Source of the DNA: a virus
IMG/VR virus record: IMGVR_UViG_3300024520_003630
Span: 1 to 29,346 of that record
Reading direction: 5' to 3' (one strand)
DNA length: 29,346 nucleotides
Made by a program: the position numbers and the translations under genes. How positions within the stretch are numbered: position 1 is the stretch's first letter; every line of letters starts with the position of its first letter. Shown in pieces: positions 21,678-29,236 of the stretch. The notes under the pieces are model-generated. The model had not been told where the DNA came from and ran no database searches. It worked only from the letters and a program-made list of their open reading frames with translations.

Positions 21678-22579
21678 GTCCGCCCGGCCGGGATGATCAC
21701 GAGCTGACGAACGTCGCCAGAGACGACCGAGTCCGTGTCCCCGCGATCGACGTAGGTGTTCGCGAGAGCCTCTCTCACGGCGCGCAGAAGCTCGCCGGTC
21801 GTTAGCTCGACATAGGACGCGACCTCATAGTCTCCGGGGACAAGATTCTGGTGGGCGAGCTCGATACGAACCGCGGCGAGACCTGCTCCGGAGTCGACGA
21901 AGACGCTCGGCGCGCCGACGAGGTTTGGGAAGTCCCCGCTCGCCTGGATGAGTGTGCGGACCCGGTTATTCGCTCGCGTCGCGATGGTGCGAAACCATCC
22001 CGCGGTCTTGGCTGCGGCGAGTCCCGGCCAGTTAGCGGCGACGTATCGCTTGACCTCCGTCGCGTTGATCGGGTCGGCGAACTGCGTCCGGACAACGTGA
22101 GCGATCTCGCGGATGACCGCGACCGTCGAGTCGTCGCTCGTGATCGTCCATTCGAGCCGATACCATTTATCCCGGGTGATGGTCCCGGCTGTCGAGATGG
22201 TCGCGGACAAGCCGAGACCGTAGAAGGTCGCCGCGGTCGTGAGGGTCCCGGGCGGAGCGCTCTCGAGCGTGATGGTCGTCGACTCGACCTCGTCGACCAT
22301 GACAGGACCCTTCCACCCGTCCGCGGTCTCGAGCCATACCGGCGCGCCTGGTGTGAACCCGGTCGCGTTGTCGACGACGACGACGACCTGAGACGTCACC
22401 GAAGAGACGCCCGCAGACCCCGCAGCGCCGACCGACGTCAACGTGACCGTCGGCGACTCCTTCGTCGTCCCTCCCGGGTCCTTGAAGGCTAGGGTCGCGG
22501 ACGCCGGGCGAGACGCGAGCGACGTCGGAAAGAAGCTAACCGGCGCCGCTCGGTCCTCGATGAGTTCGAGAGCCGGCAT
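21674..22579 (-). CDS. Head-tail adaptor-like protein with N-terminal beta domain
   Basis: A 301-residue protein. Residues 1-160 form a beta-rich domain (PTVTLTSVGAAGSAGVSSVT, SQVVVVVDNATGFTPGAPVW). Residues 160-245 form helices (DPINATEVKRYVAANWPGLA, TIATRANNRVRTLIQASGDF) in the manner of head-tail connector adaptors (gp6/gp15-like), which attach under the portal; an extended C-terminal helix follows (TGELLRAVREALANTY). ATG 22579 has AGGGGGG about 7 bases upstream. It directly follows the capsid gene. The N-terminal beta domain is unusual for such adaptors and could decorate the head or neck. Confidence 0.65.
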   Translation of the reverse strand: MPALELIEDRAAPVSFFPTSLASRPASATLAFKDPGGTTKESPTVTLTSVGAAGSAGVSSVTSQVVVVVDNATGFTPGAPVWLETADGWKGPVMVDEVESTTITLESAPPGTLTTAATFYGLGLSATISTAGTITRDKWYRLEWTITSDDSTVAVIREIAHVVRTQFADPINATEVKRYVAANWPGLAAAKTAGWFRTIATRANNRVRTLIQASGDFPNLVGAPSVFVDSGAGLAAVRIELAHQNLVPGDYEVASYVELTTGELLRAVREALANTYVDRGDTDSVVSGDVRQLVIIPAGRT

Positions 22580-22591
22580 GGACGAACCCCC

Positions 22592-23500
22592 CTAGCTAAC
22601 CGCCGCGCCCCAAATACCATCAGGCTGCGGACCGCTCTGCGCCTTGGAAGCCCACGTCACCCGGAGCTTCGTCTTGAGGTTGTCCTGGTCCTGCACGACG
22701 ACCTTGAAGTCGACAGCGGCTCGGTCCCAGAAGTTCAGCGGGTTGCCGAAGGACGGGTCTGCGCAGAGGATCCAGTCGTTTGCGTCGCTTGCGTAGGGGT
22801 TGATCACCAGGGTCGTGTTATAGAGACCCGACGTGTTGACCAGTCCCTGCGCGGGTGCGCCGGAGGTTGTGACCGTCGTCAGCGTGAACGGAGAGCCGAG
22901 GATCTGACGAGCGGTCTGCTCGAGAGCAGGGGGGACGATGAGGAACTTCGGCTGGTCAGCCCAGTCCATCACCTGCGTCTGGTAGTTCTGCCACCCGCGA
23001 ATCGCGGTGATCGCCGCCTGAAACGCCGAGATGTCGAGCGCGCTCGATCCACGGTTCGAGCGCGTTCCGCTCGTCATCGTGTGATCGGTCGCACAGACCG
23101 AGGCGCCGTCCGCGGTCGCGTCCGTGAAGACGGCGGCGATATTCGCGAAGGCGAGGTTCGCGCGCTTCGATGTCACGGAGCGGCCGAGCTTCATCGCGGC
23201 GAGCGACAAAATGTTGGGCACATCTCTGAGATCGTAAGGGTTGATCTCGACGCTCACGCCGTAGGCGTCATACGCCATCGTGTTAGCGCCGGTCGAGTCG
23301 ATGGTCGCGACGGTCAAGTCGTCACCGGACGCCCACGCTCCCGGGTCGGGGATGCCCGTCAGAGCGGCAATCCGCAGGCTCGCGACGTCCTCGTTGTGGT
23401 AGGTCATCACCTTCGTGATGACCGAATCGTCCGCCTGGAGCATTCCCTCGAAGAAGCTACGTACGGCAATTGCCTTGACATTTGAGGTAGTTAGAGCCAC
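22592..23500 (-). CDS. Major capsid protein (HK97-fold, Mu gpT-like pattern)
   Basis: A 302-residue protein. Order and motifs fit an HK97-fold head subunit: N-arm (TTSNVKAIAVRSFFEGMLQA), E-loop/P-domain region with NPYDLRDVPNILSLAAMKLG, an ATADGASVCATDH segment, then KFLIVPPALEQTARQILGSP (the A-domain strand-helix common in Mu gpT-like heads), and a C-terminal strand DFKVVVQDQDNLKTKLRVTW. It starts at GTG 23500 with GAGAGG 6 bases upstream. It is preceded by the only long gap of the virion operon, which may hold its own promoter. Gpt family assignment is tentative; the role as major head protein is well supported by position and pattern. Confidence 0.86.
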   Translation of the reverse strand: MALTTSNVKAIAVRSFFEGMLQADDSVITKVMTYHNEDVASLRIAALTGIPDPGAWASGDDLTVATIDSTGANTMAYDAYGVSVEINPYDLRDVPNILSLAAMKLGRSVTSKRANLAFANIAAVFTDATADGASVCATDHTMTSGTRSNRGSSALDISAFQAAITAIRGWQNYQTQVMDWADQPKFLIVPPALEQTARQILGSPFTLTTVTTSGAPAQGLVNTSGLYNTTLVINPYASDANDWILCADPSFGNPLNFWDRAAVDFKVVVQDQDNLKTKLRVTWASKAQSGPQPDGIWGAAVS

Positions 23501-23603
23501 GTCGCCTCTCAGGTATTAGGATGCCGTCGGGTGTTTCTCGGTTCTAACGGCGTGACCAATCATAGAACAAAAGAACGAACGCGCCCGTCCGAGTGATCAG
23601 AGT
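23501..23603 (-). promoter_or_regulatory. Leader of the major capsid gene with a candidate -10 box and hairpin
   Basis: This 103-base spacer is the longest in the virion operon. The minus strand has TATGAT at 23564-23559 (five of six to the -10 consensus) without a matching -35, and an inverted repeat GTTCTA (23541-23546) / TAGAAC (23563-23568) with a 16-base loop. A TTTTGTT run lies just upstream. These could set a separate promoter or a processing/regulatory hairpin raising capsid output. No U-tract follows the hairpin on the minus strand. Confidence 0.4.
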
Positions 23604-24152
23604 CTAGCGGACGATGTTCGCCGTCCGCATAGCCTCGCGCATATCGCCATCGCTCCCGCGTCCGGAGCCTCCGACGACCTTGACCTCGCCGTGAGTCCCG
23701 ACGGCTGCGGCGACCTCACCGAACGAGTCCTTCAAGGACGCGCCGATCTTCTGTTTCTCGATGGCTTTGATTCGGCGCATGTTCATCCGCGTTTCCTGCG
23801 GCGCGCACATTACGAGGATGTTGTCGCCGTCGCCCTCGAAGCCGACGCAGCGGATCCCCTTCGGCGCGGGTTGATATCCGAACTGACGAAGGCGCGAGGC
23901 GAGAGCGAGAGCTGCGTCGGCGCGAGCCAGTCCGCAGCGAACGAAGTGCCATTTTTTCAGACGCTCGTCCGGCCACCCGTTCGGGAAATACCAGGAGCCG
24001 ATCGACATTCGCTCGGACGTCTCGACGAGCTCGATCATCCGGCTGGACGCGAGGACGCTCTTCGCTCGAGCCGCCTCGAAGTCGAAAGCCTCTCCGCTCG
24101 GAGTCGCCTGTCCTCTCGACGCTGCGTCGATCGTCTTCTTCTTCCCGGCCAT
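23604..24152 (-). CDS. Hypothetical head-assembly-region protein
   Basis: A 182-residue protein between scaffold and capsid genes. It starts MAGKKKTIDAASRGQATPSG (ATG 24152, TGATG overlap; AGGGGG upstream; a GTG one codon earlier is possible), has a Trp-rich stretch (SIGSWYFPNGWPDERLKKWH), an alpha/beta core (GIRCVGFEGDGDNILVMCAP) and a helix MNMRRIKAIEKQKIGASLKD. No protease motif is visible. I recognise no family. Position suggests a head decoration, assembly or minor capsid role. Confidence 0.75.
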   Translation of the reverse strand: MAGKKKTIDAASRGQATPSGEAFDFEAARAKSVLASSRMIELVETSERMSIGSWYFPNGWPDERLKKWHFVRCGLARADAALALASRLRQFGYQPAPKGIRCVGFEGDGDNILVMCAPQETRMNMRRIKAIEKQKIGASLKDSFGEVAAAVGTHGEVKVVGGSGRGSDGDMREAMRTANIVR

Positions 24153-24784
24153 CACGCGCCCCCTAGATTGTCCTTCAGAAGCTTCGCGAGATACGCCTCG
24201 TCATGTAGACCCGACGCCGACCGCTTGACGGTCAAGTGTCCAATCATCTCCGCTGGCGTAGGTATTCGAGGAACCTCCTCGACATGGAACAGACCTGCAT
24301 TCCGTTCCCGCCATTCGTCGAGTTGTGCCTTCCCGCCCGGTGCGTGCGGATCGACGTCAGGTGTGATGGCGAGCAATTGCTCGTCCGTGAGCGAGCCGAC
24401 CGCGCCCATCCCGCGCAGCGCGGAGATCCGGTCTCGCTCGCGTTCGCGACGAAGCCGGAGGTCGTACTCGTTACCGAGAGCCTGCAACCGGTCGCGCTCC
24501 GCTTCGGCTTGCGCTCGGAGCTCGGTCGCTTCGGTCATTACCCCGCGGGTCTGCTGCGTGACCGCTTCGGGTCGGGCTTGCGCCTGCTCCGCGATGGCGC
24601 GCTCGCGAGCTTGTCGGGCTTGCTCGACCTCACGTCTCGCGGCTTGCGCCTTGTCTTTCGCGGACTGCTCTTCGGCTGTCCTGAGAGCGTCGACGATCGC
24701 GGCTTGCTTCTGCGCCTCGACCGCTTGCGCGGCATCTTCCGCGGTCACTGCTTCGACCGGCGCGGCTGGTGTCTCGCTTGCCAT
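24152..24784 (-). CDS. Capsid scaffolding protein
   Basis: A 210-residue protein dominated by a long charged Ala/Gln/Glu/Arg helix (about 20-120: AQAVEAQKQAAIVDALRTAE, RREVEQARQARERAIAEQAQ) that would form a coiled coil, followed by a shorter C-terminal region (LTDEQLLAITPDVDPHAPGG, AEMIGHLTVKRSASGLHDEA) that could bind the capsid. This is the classical shape of an HK97-type scaffold and it sits upstream of the capsid gene. I chose ATG 24784 because AAGG stands 6 bases upstream; a GTG at 24790 is possible. No fused protease domain is present. Confidence 0.84.
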   Translation of the reverse strand: MASETPAAPVEAVTAEDAAQAVEAQKQAAIVDALRTAEEQSAKDKAQAARREVEQARQARERAIAEQAQARPEAVTQQTRGVMTEATELRAQAEAERDRLQALGNEYDLRLRRERERDRISALRGMGAVGSLTDEQLLAITPDVDPHAPGGKAQLDEWRERNAGLFHVEEVPRIPTPAEMIGHLTVKRSASGLHDEAYLAKLLKDNLGGA

Positions 24785-24786
24785 CG

Positions 24787-25014
24787 TCACGCCTTATAGG
24801 ACGCATATGCGATAGCGTCCGCGTGAAGATGGAACCCGTCCGCGTCCTCGCTCGAGACGCGGAAGCCATGAGAGCCGACGAGGTCCGCAGCCTTCGAGCG
24901 GTCATCGGTCACGACCGAGAAGACCGTCGCACCGTAGACCCGGGTCGGGTTCGGAGGGATGGTCGCCGCCTTCGGCGCGGCCGTTGTCTTCTTCGCCTTC
25001 TTCTTGACCGTCAT
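24787..25014 (-). CDS. Small Lys-rich alpha/beta protein, paralog of its neighbour (copy 2)
   Basis: A 75-residue protein: MTVKKKAKKTTAAPKAATIP, then VYGATVFSVVTDDRSKAADL, SHGFRVSSEDADGFHLHADA. It shares with the 70-residue product at 25016-25228 the MTxKKKAKK start, an IP-x-N...R-x-x-G step, the KA-x-x-L-V helix and the D-x-DG-[FY]-HL-x-x-DA end. ATG 25014 has GGGG about 7 bases upstream; the stop overlaps the scaffold start region. The core may be a small ferredoxin-like fold. Role unknown; likely in head assembly given its place. Confidence 0.82.
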   Translation of the reverse strand: MTVKKKAKKTTAAPKAATIPPNPTRVYGATVFSVVTDDRSKAADLVGSHGFRVSSEDADGFHLHADAIAYASYKA

Positions 25015-25015
25015 C

Positions 25016-25228
25016 CTAAACCCCGCAGGCTTCGCGAGCTTCTGCGTCAAGCTCGAGATGGTATCCGTCCAGGTCTTGACGGACGCAACGCGCGCCCGCT
25101 TCGACGAGGCTAGTCGCCTTCGCTTCGTCCTCGACACGGAGACGCATCACAATCGGACCGAAGTCGCGCTCGACGTTGGCGGGGATCTCCGCCTTCTTCA
25201 CCTTCTTCGCCTTCTTCTTCTCGGTCAT
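25016..25228 (-). CDS. Small Lys-rich alpha/beta protein, paralog of its neighbour (copy 1)
   Basis: A 70-residue protein: MTEKKKAKKVKKAEIPANVE, then GPIVMRLRVEDEAKATSLVE, RQDLDGYHLELDAEAREACG. It is clearly related to the next gene downstream (see copy 2). ATG 25228 has GGGAGGGTGAG just upstream, a strong site. The poly-lysine N-terminus suggests binding to DNA or to an acidic partner such as the scaffold. No family recognised. Confidence 0.82.
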   Translation of the reverse strand: MTEKKKAKKVKKAEIPANVERDFGPIVMRLRVEDEAKATSLVEAGARCVRQDLDGYHLELDAEAREACGV

Positions 25229-25232
25229 GATC

Positions 25233-25829
25233 TCACCCTCCCCGCAAATCCCGGATCGCGATCTTCGCTCTTCGCTGCGCGGAGCGCGCCCGGCGCGCAA
25301 TCTGAAAAGCAGATTCTTCGAGACTTTGCGCGGTTAGGATCTCGGTTGTCAAGCGGTCGGCAAGGTAGCGGGAGAGCAGTCCGACCTCCGCGTCGGACGG
25401 GGAGAAGATCGACTCGGCCTCCTTCGCGTTCAACATTCGCGCGAGAGCCGCGTTCGTCTTCAATACTCGCTTACCTTTCTTCGTCCGCTTCCATGCGTCC
25501 CGCGAGCCTCTCGATACTTTACCCGTGAAGACGACCGCGGCCTTCGTCGGCGACTGTAGCTTCGCCTGCATGCTTCGCCAGAATGTACCTGTCCTCGTGA
25601 AGTTCTTATGCGACGACTGGAGTCCGAGCTTCGCGCGGATCTGCTTGGTCCTCTTGACGTACGGGCGGAACCTTTGACCCGTTCCGCTCTTCCCCGTCTT
25701 CTGGATGCGGTCGCGGGTCCTGACCGCTTGCAGCGCGATAGCCTCGAGCAACGGTTGAGCGAGGCTGATCGCTTCTGTCCGAATGTTGCTCTGCGCCGTC
25801 CATTCGAGCCCAATCTCCGGCATGATCAC
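25233..25829 (-). CDS. Basic minor virion protein (virion-morphogenesis-like)
   Basis: A 198-residue very basic protein between portal and scaffold genes. The core RIQKTGKSGTGQRFRPYVKR, then FTRTGTFWRSMQAKLQSPTK, resembles phage virion-morphogenesis or HK97 gp10-like neck proteins (a K-rich loop, then T-G-x-[LF]-x-x-S-[IM] and a beta strand such as AAVVFTGKVSRGSRD). The start is GTG 25829, with AGGAG 8 bases upstream and a GTGA overlap with the portal stop; ATG 25823 is the alternative. It may join head to neck or be a minor capsid protein. Family call is tentative. Confidence 0.68.
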   Translation of the reverse strand: MIMPEIGLEWTAQSNIRTEAISLAQPLLEAIALQAVRTRDRIQKTGKSGTGQRFRPYVKRTKQIRAKLGLQSSHKNFTRTGTFWRSMQAKLQSPTKAAVVFTGKVSRGSRDAWKRTKKGKRVLKTNAALARMLNAKEAESIFSPSDAEVGLLSRYLADRLTTEILTAQSLEESAFQIARRARSAQRRAKIAIRDLRGG

Positions 25830-27241
25830 GGCTGCGGCTCCTGCTCCGGCGCGGCCGGCGTCAACGCTCGCGTGTCCGCGAGGTTTCTCTCGACGCGCCG
25901 CATCGCCTCATCGAAGGTCAATCCCTCTTGTTTCATCAGCTCGCGAGGCGCGCTCGAGAGACCGAGCCGGATACGGAGTTCGCTGCTCTGCGCGCTATGA
26001 AGCGGGTCCGTCGGCGGCTCGCTGAAACGGTACGAGACGCGGACGTTGGCCGGGGGGATCAAGTCCTCCTGTCCGCGGAGATGGTTAAGCCATTTGCCGG
26101 TAAGGCGGAGGAGTCGTTGTTCAGCTCGGCGGAACTGGGTTTCATTTCGAGCGCGTTCCGCCTCTCTGTCCTGGAGCTCGACCAACTTCGACAGAGCGGT
26201 CGCCCCTGCTGACTTGTTCATCAGCGACGACGGGTTGAGGCTGTTAACGCTCGTCACCGTCTTCACGTAGCTTTCGACCTGATCAAGATATCCCTTCAGG
26301 TCTGGCGACGGCGAAGCGAAGCCTAGCTCCGCCTCCTCCCACAAGCCTACGAAGCTATTCGGACCGAGACCCTGAAGGTTCGCAACGCTCTCGTGATCCA
26401 TCCCCTTGATAAACCCCTGCGCGAAACCCTGGAGCCTCGAGATCGTTCCGAGATCCGTGTAGTCGTGATTCAATGCGCGTTGCGCGTCGAGCAGGTCGAG
26501 CGGTTCCGCAGAAAACCAACGACCAGGCTGCGCGGGAGACCTCCGAAGTTGAATCAACGGGACCTCTCCGATCGGGTTCGATCCGTCTTCCATGAAGAGC
26601 CCGCGACCCTTTAGCGGACCGTCGACCCATGTCGCGGTCTCCCGCGTCATCTCCGCAACGCCAAAGGTCGTGATGTTGCTGATCGGGTCACGACCTAACG
26701 GGATCCGGAACCATGCCGCGGAGATGTCGAGCTCGCTGGTCGAGAAGGGATCATCGAGCGCGACGTCGACGTTGTGAATCGGCGGACAGACGAGCCGGAT
26801 CCCTTTGACGGACGGAAGCGGGAGGACGAAGATCGCAGCGTTCCCCGTCGCGATGGTCAGCTCGTGGCTATGCTTGAACCATGAGTTCACATCCGCGCCG
26901 CGATAGACCCGATCCAATAGAGCGAAGGTCGCGTCGGGGAGCGGCTCGCCTGCGACGCCTCCTCCGTCCGAACGCTTGAAGGTGAAGTCCCTCGAAGGCT
27001 CGCGGAGGTAGAGCGACCCGCCGAGCTCGCGTGCGACGCGCCAGACCCACGGGACCGTACGGGCTACGTGATTCTGATAATTCGTCGGATACATCTTCTT
27101 CTGTTGGTCGCGATGATCCTTCGTCGATCGCGAATACATCTTGAAGAGGATCTCGGAGTTCGTTCGCCAGTCCGACCCGCCCGGGACGCCTGCGTCGTCG
27201 GTTATCTGTGGGCCGGTCTGAAGACCTGAAGGGACAGCCAT
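25826..27241 (-). CDS. Portal protein
   Basis: A 471-residue protein forming the dodecameric DNA gate at one head vertex. It starts MAVPSGLQTGPQITDDAGVP; WRTNSEILFKMYSRSTKDHR and YQNHVARTVPWVWRVARELG fit the wing and clip of SPP1/HK97-like portals. A central part (NPIGEVPLIQLRRSPAQPGR, LDLLDAQRALNHDYTDLGTI) is the usual portal stem-clip sequence. The C-terminal third is helical (SLMNKSAGATALSKLVELQD, RARNETQFRRAEQRLLRLTG) as expected of the crown. ATG 27241 has GAGAGG upstream. It is the first gene of the long leftward virion operon and is divergent from the large terminase. Confidence 0.9.
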   Translation of the reverse strand: MAVPSGLQTGPQITDDAGVPGGSDWRTNSEILFKMYSRSTKDHRDQQKKMYPTNYQNHVARTVPWVWRVARELGGSLYLREPSRDFTFKRSDGGGVAGEPLPDATFALLDRVYRGADVNSWFKHSHELTIATGNAAIFVLPLPSVKGIRLVCPPIHNVDVALDDPFSTSELDISAAWFRIPLGRDPISNITTFGVAEMTRETATWVDGPLKGRGLFMEDGSNPIGEVPLIQLRRSPAQPGRWFSAEPLDLLDAQRALNHDYTDLGTISRLQGFAQGFIKGMDHESVANLQGLGPNSFVGLWEEAELGFASPSPDLKGYLDQVESYVKTVTSVNSLNPSSLMNKSAGATALSKLVELQDREAERARNETQFRRAEQRLLRLTGKWLNHLRGQEDLIPPANVRVSYRFSEPPTDPLHSAQSSELRIRLGLSSAPRELMKQEGLTFDEAMRRVERNLADTRALTPAAPEQEPQP

Positions 27242-27308
27242 CCGCTACCTCTCTCAATGCCGGGGGTTTATCACCTGTGCGCGTTATAGCATAAGGTTCG
27301 GGGGATTC
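27242..27308. promoter_or_regulatory. Divergent promoter region between portal and terminase large genes
   Basis: The 67-base gap contains TTATAGCATAA (27284-27294), nearly self-complementary (TTAT/ATAA arms), which offers -10-like hexamers on both strands (TATAGC plus, TATAAC/TATGCT minus). No clear -35 is present on either side. GAGAGG for portal and GGGGG for terminase are the ribosome sites at its edges. It likely carries the late promoters for both transcripts. Confidence 0.45.
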
Positions 27309-28805
27309 ATGGACGACGTAACCGTAAAGCCTTGGGAGGACCTCCGGCGCGAGCTAGGGGACAGCCGAGACCGAGCCGCGCTTCTGCGCTTCTTCTGCGC
27401 GGTCTCCGGATACGATCCGTTGCCTCACCAGATCCGGGCGCATCTCGCAGGGGTCAGCGAGCGCGGAGAGATAACCGCGAAGATGCTGTTAGGCGGAATC
27501 GGCGCGGGCAAAACCTATTTCGCGGCTGCGGAATCCATGATGCTGTTCATCGTCGCGGAGGTTGGTCGAGGCGCGTCGGCCGCTGTCGTCGCACCCACGT
27601 TCGATCAATGTATTCACTCAGTCGTACCGGCCATAAGACACTTCGGTGACGCCATGTCAGCAAATGGCTATCCAATTTTTAAGCGCTGGAAGCACTCGAC
27701 CGCGACCTTCGAGGGTGTGTCCGGAGGTCGGCTTTTCGTGCGTTCGGCGGACCGTATCGACTCGCTCCGCGGCTTCTCGTTCTCGTTCGTACACGTCGAC
27801 GAATCAGAAGCAATGCGCCGCCCTGGCTATGTCTTCGACACTCTGCTCGGACGTATCCGAGACACGTCGGCGCCGTTTCTGCAAATGCACGTCACGACAA
27901 CCCCGCGGGGGATGGGGGGAGTCGTCGGTCGGTTCTTGGATCGGCGTACCTTCGCGGACACGCTCCCTCCCGACGAGGCGTCGAGGGTCAAGCGCCAATG
28001 GTGGATCGGTCGAGCTCCCACGTCAGCGAACCCGCATCTCCCCCCCGGCTATCTGCATAGCCTCCGAGCGGGGTACTCGAAACGCCAATGGGAGCAGGAG
28101 GTCGAAGCGAAGATCCTCCGGCCAGAAGGCGCTGTCTTCCCGATGTTCGATCGCCTCACGCACCTTCGCCCATGGCGATACGACTCGACCATCTCCGCGT
28201 ATACGATGGCGGTTGATTGGGGACACTCGCATCCTCACGCTCTCTTCATGCAGGAGACGCCGGACGGGTCCGTCATCATCTTCGACGAGTTCTGCGAGGA
28301 CAACGTCCCGCGGGATCACTTCCGTGACTATCTCCTCCGGACCGTCAAGCGGCTCGGTCGACCTCCGACAGATATCGCGGCGGATCGAGCGGTCAAGTCC
28401 GAAAACCAATGGTGTAAGTCCGCCTTCCCGAAGAGCCGCGTGCATACCATGAGGACGAGACACGACCAGGACATCCGGACGGGTCTTCAAATCATCGAAG
28501 CCGCGCTCGAGCCTGTCGACGCTCCGCCTCGTCTCTACATCGCGGACCATCTAGCGAGGGACGCTCCGCCTCGAGGGATCGTCCGATGCTTCGAGGGTTA
28601 CCGTTGGGCGAAGCTCGCGAACGGCGCGACCAGTGACAGACCCATGAAGTGCGGGAGATTCGACCACGGGATCGACGCGCTACGATACGCGGCTGTCGCC
28701 TTCCTCTTCGAGCAACAATCCGCCTATGTCGTTGGCCGCGTTCACGGAGCAGGCAATCGGCCCGACGATTGGCTTCGTCGCCAGTCGCGACGCCTCAACC
28801 GCTAG
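27309..28805 (+). CDS. terL: Terminase large subunit (ATPase-nuclease packaging motor)
   Basis: A 498-residue protein that pumps DNA into the head and cuts it. ATPase: Walker A GGIGAGKT (62-69), Walker B VHVDE (161-165), coupling motif TTTPRG (196-201), plus an adenine-binding-like PLPHQIRAHL (37-46). Nuclease: AVDWG with Asp303, FDEF with Glu327, AADR with Asp359, and FDHGIDALRY with Asp456. The start ATG 27309 has GGGGG 5 bases upstream. It is alone on the plus strand, divergent from portal, and its stop overlaps that of the converging gene at 28802-29236 (CTAG). All catalytic residues seem intact, so it is expected to be active. Confidence 0.96.
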   Translation: MDDVTVKPWEDLRRELGDSRDRAALLRFFCAVSGYDPLPHQIRAHLAGVSERGEITAKMLLGGIGAGKTYFAAAESMMLFIVAEVGRGASAAVVAPTFDQCIHSVVPAIRHFGDAMSANGYPIFKRWKHSTATFEGVSGGRLFVRSADRIDSLRGFSFSFVHVDESEAMRRPGYVFDTLLGRIRDTSAPFLQMHVTTTPRGMGGVVGRFLDRRTFADTLPPDEASRVKRQWWIGRAPTSANPHLPPGYLHSLRAGYSKRQWEQEVEAKILRPEGAVFPMFDRLTHLRPWRYDSTISAYTMAVDWGHSHPHALFMQETPDGSVIIFDEFCEDNVPRDHFRDYLLRTVKRLGRPPTDIAADRAVKSENQWCKSAFPKSRVHTMRTRHDQDIRTGLQIIEAALEPVDAPPRLYIADHLARDAPPRGIVRCFEGYRWAKLANGATSDRPMKCGRFDHGIDALRYAAVAFLFEQQSAYVVGRVHGAGNRPDDWLRRQSRRLNR

Positions 28806-29236
28806 CCGAGCAGGTCGTCGCCTTCGTCCGGAGGCGGGAGGATCCGCAGACCTTCCGGAACCCTCACGGGTTGCGCCGAGACTCCTCCACCGTCGCCGAG
28901 CGATTCGACCAGGCTCCGGAGGTTCTTGCGCGACTGCAGCATGAGCGACTCGAGCCGCTCGATCACCCGGTCGCCCGGATCGGCCAGGCTCGCAAGCGCA
29001 TCCTGCAAGCTCAACAGCTCCGCGAGCTCCAAAGCGATCAAGTCGCGGAACGAGATCCCGCCGTCGCTCTCGATGGCGTCGACCGTGTCTCGGACGTTCT
29101 TCGTGTAGCGCGACCGAAGCCTCTTCCACGCGCGGCCGGTCTGCTTCGTGATGTCTTGCTGCTGCTGCTTCTGCGCGTCTCGCTCGGCGCCTCGACGCTT
29201 CGGTGCGCGCTTCTTCGTTGTCTTCGTCGTCGCCAT
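28802..29236 (-). CDS. Probable terminase small subunit
   Basis: A 144-residue protein with a very basic N-terminus (MATTKTTKKRAPKRRGAERD) and a helical core (ALELAELLSLQDALASLADP, RVIERLESLMLQSRKNLRSL) whose last part, R-x-x-L-x-x-L-x-x-x-LG, is like the end of many small terminases; a Pro-rich tail follows. ATG 29236 has GAGGAGGT 7 bases upstream, one of the best sites in the window. It sits beside TerL but on the opposite strand. No HTH is evident, which lowers confidence; it could be another DNA-binding packaging or regulatory protein. Confidence 0.6.
   Translation of the reverse strand: MATTKTTKKRAPKRRGAERDAQKQQQQDITKQTGRAWKRLRSRYTKNVRDTVDAIESDGGISFRDLIALELAELLSLQDALASLADPGDRVIERLESLMLQSRKNLRSLVESLGDGGGVSAQPVRVPEGLRILPPPDEGDDLLG

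Noticed and set aside
23691-24815. Long plus-strand ORF of 374 codons
   Set aside because: It is antisense to the scaffold and adjacent genes. Its product is Arg/Ser/Cys-rich and low-complexity, as expected from an opposite frame in GC-rich DNA.
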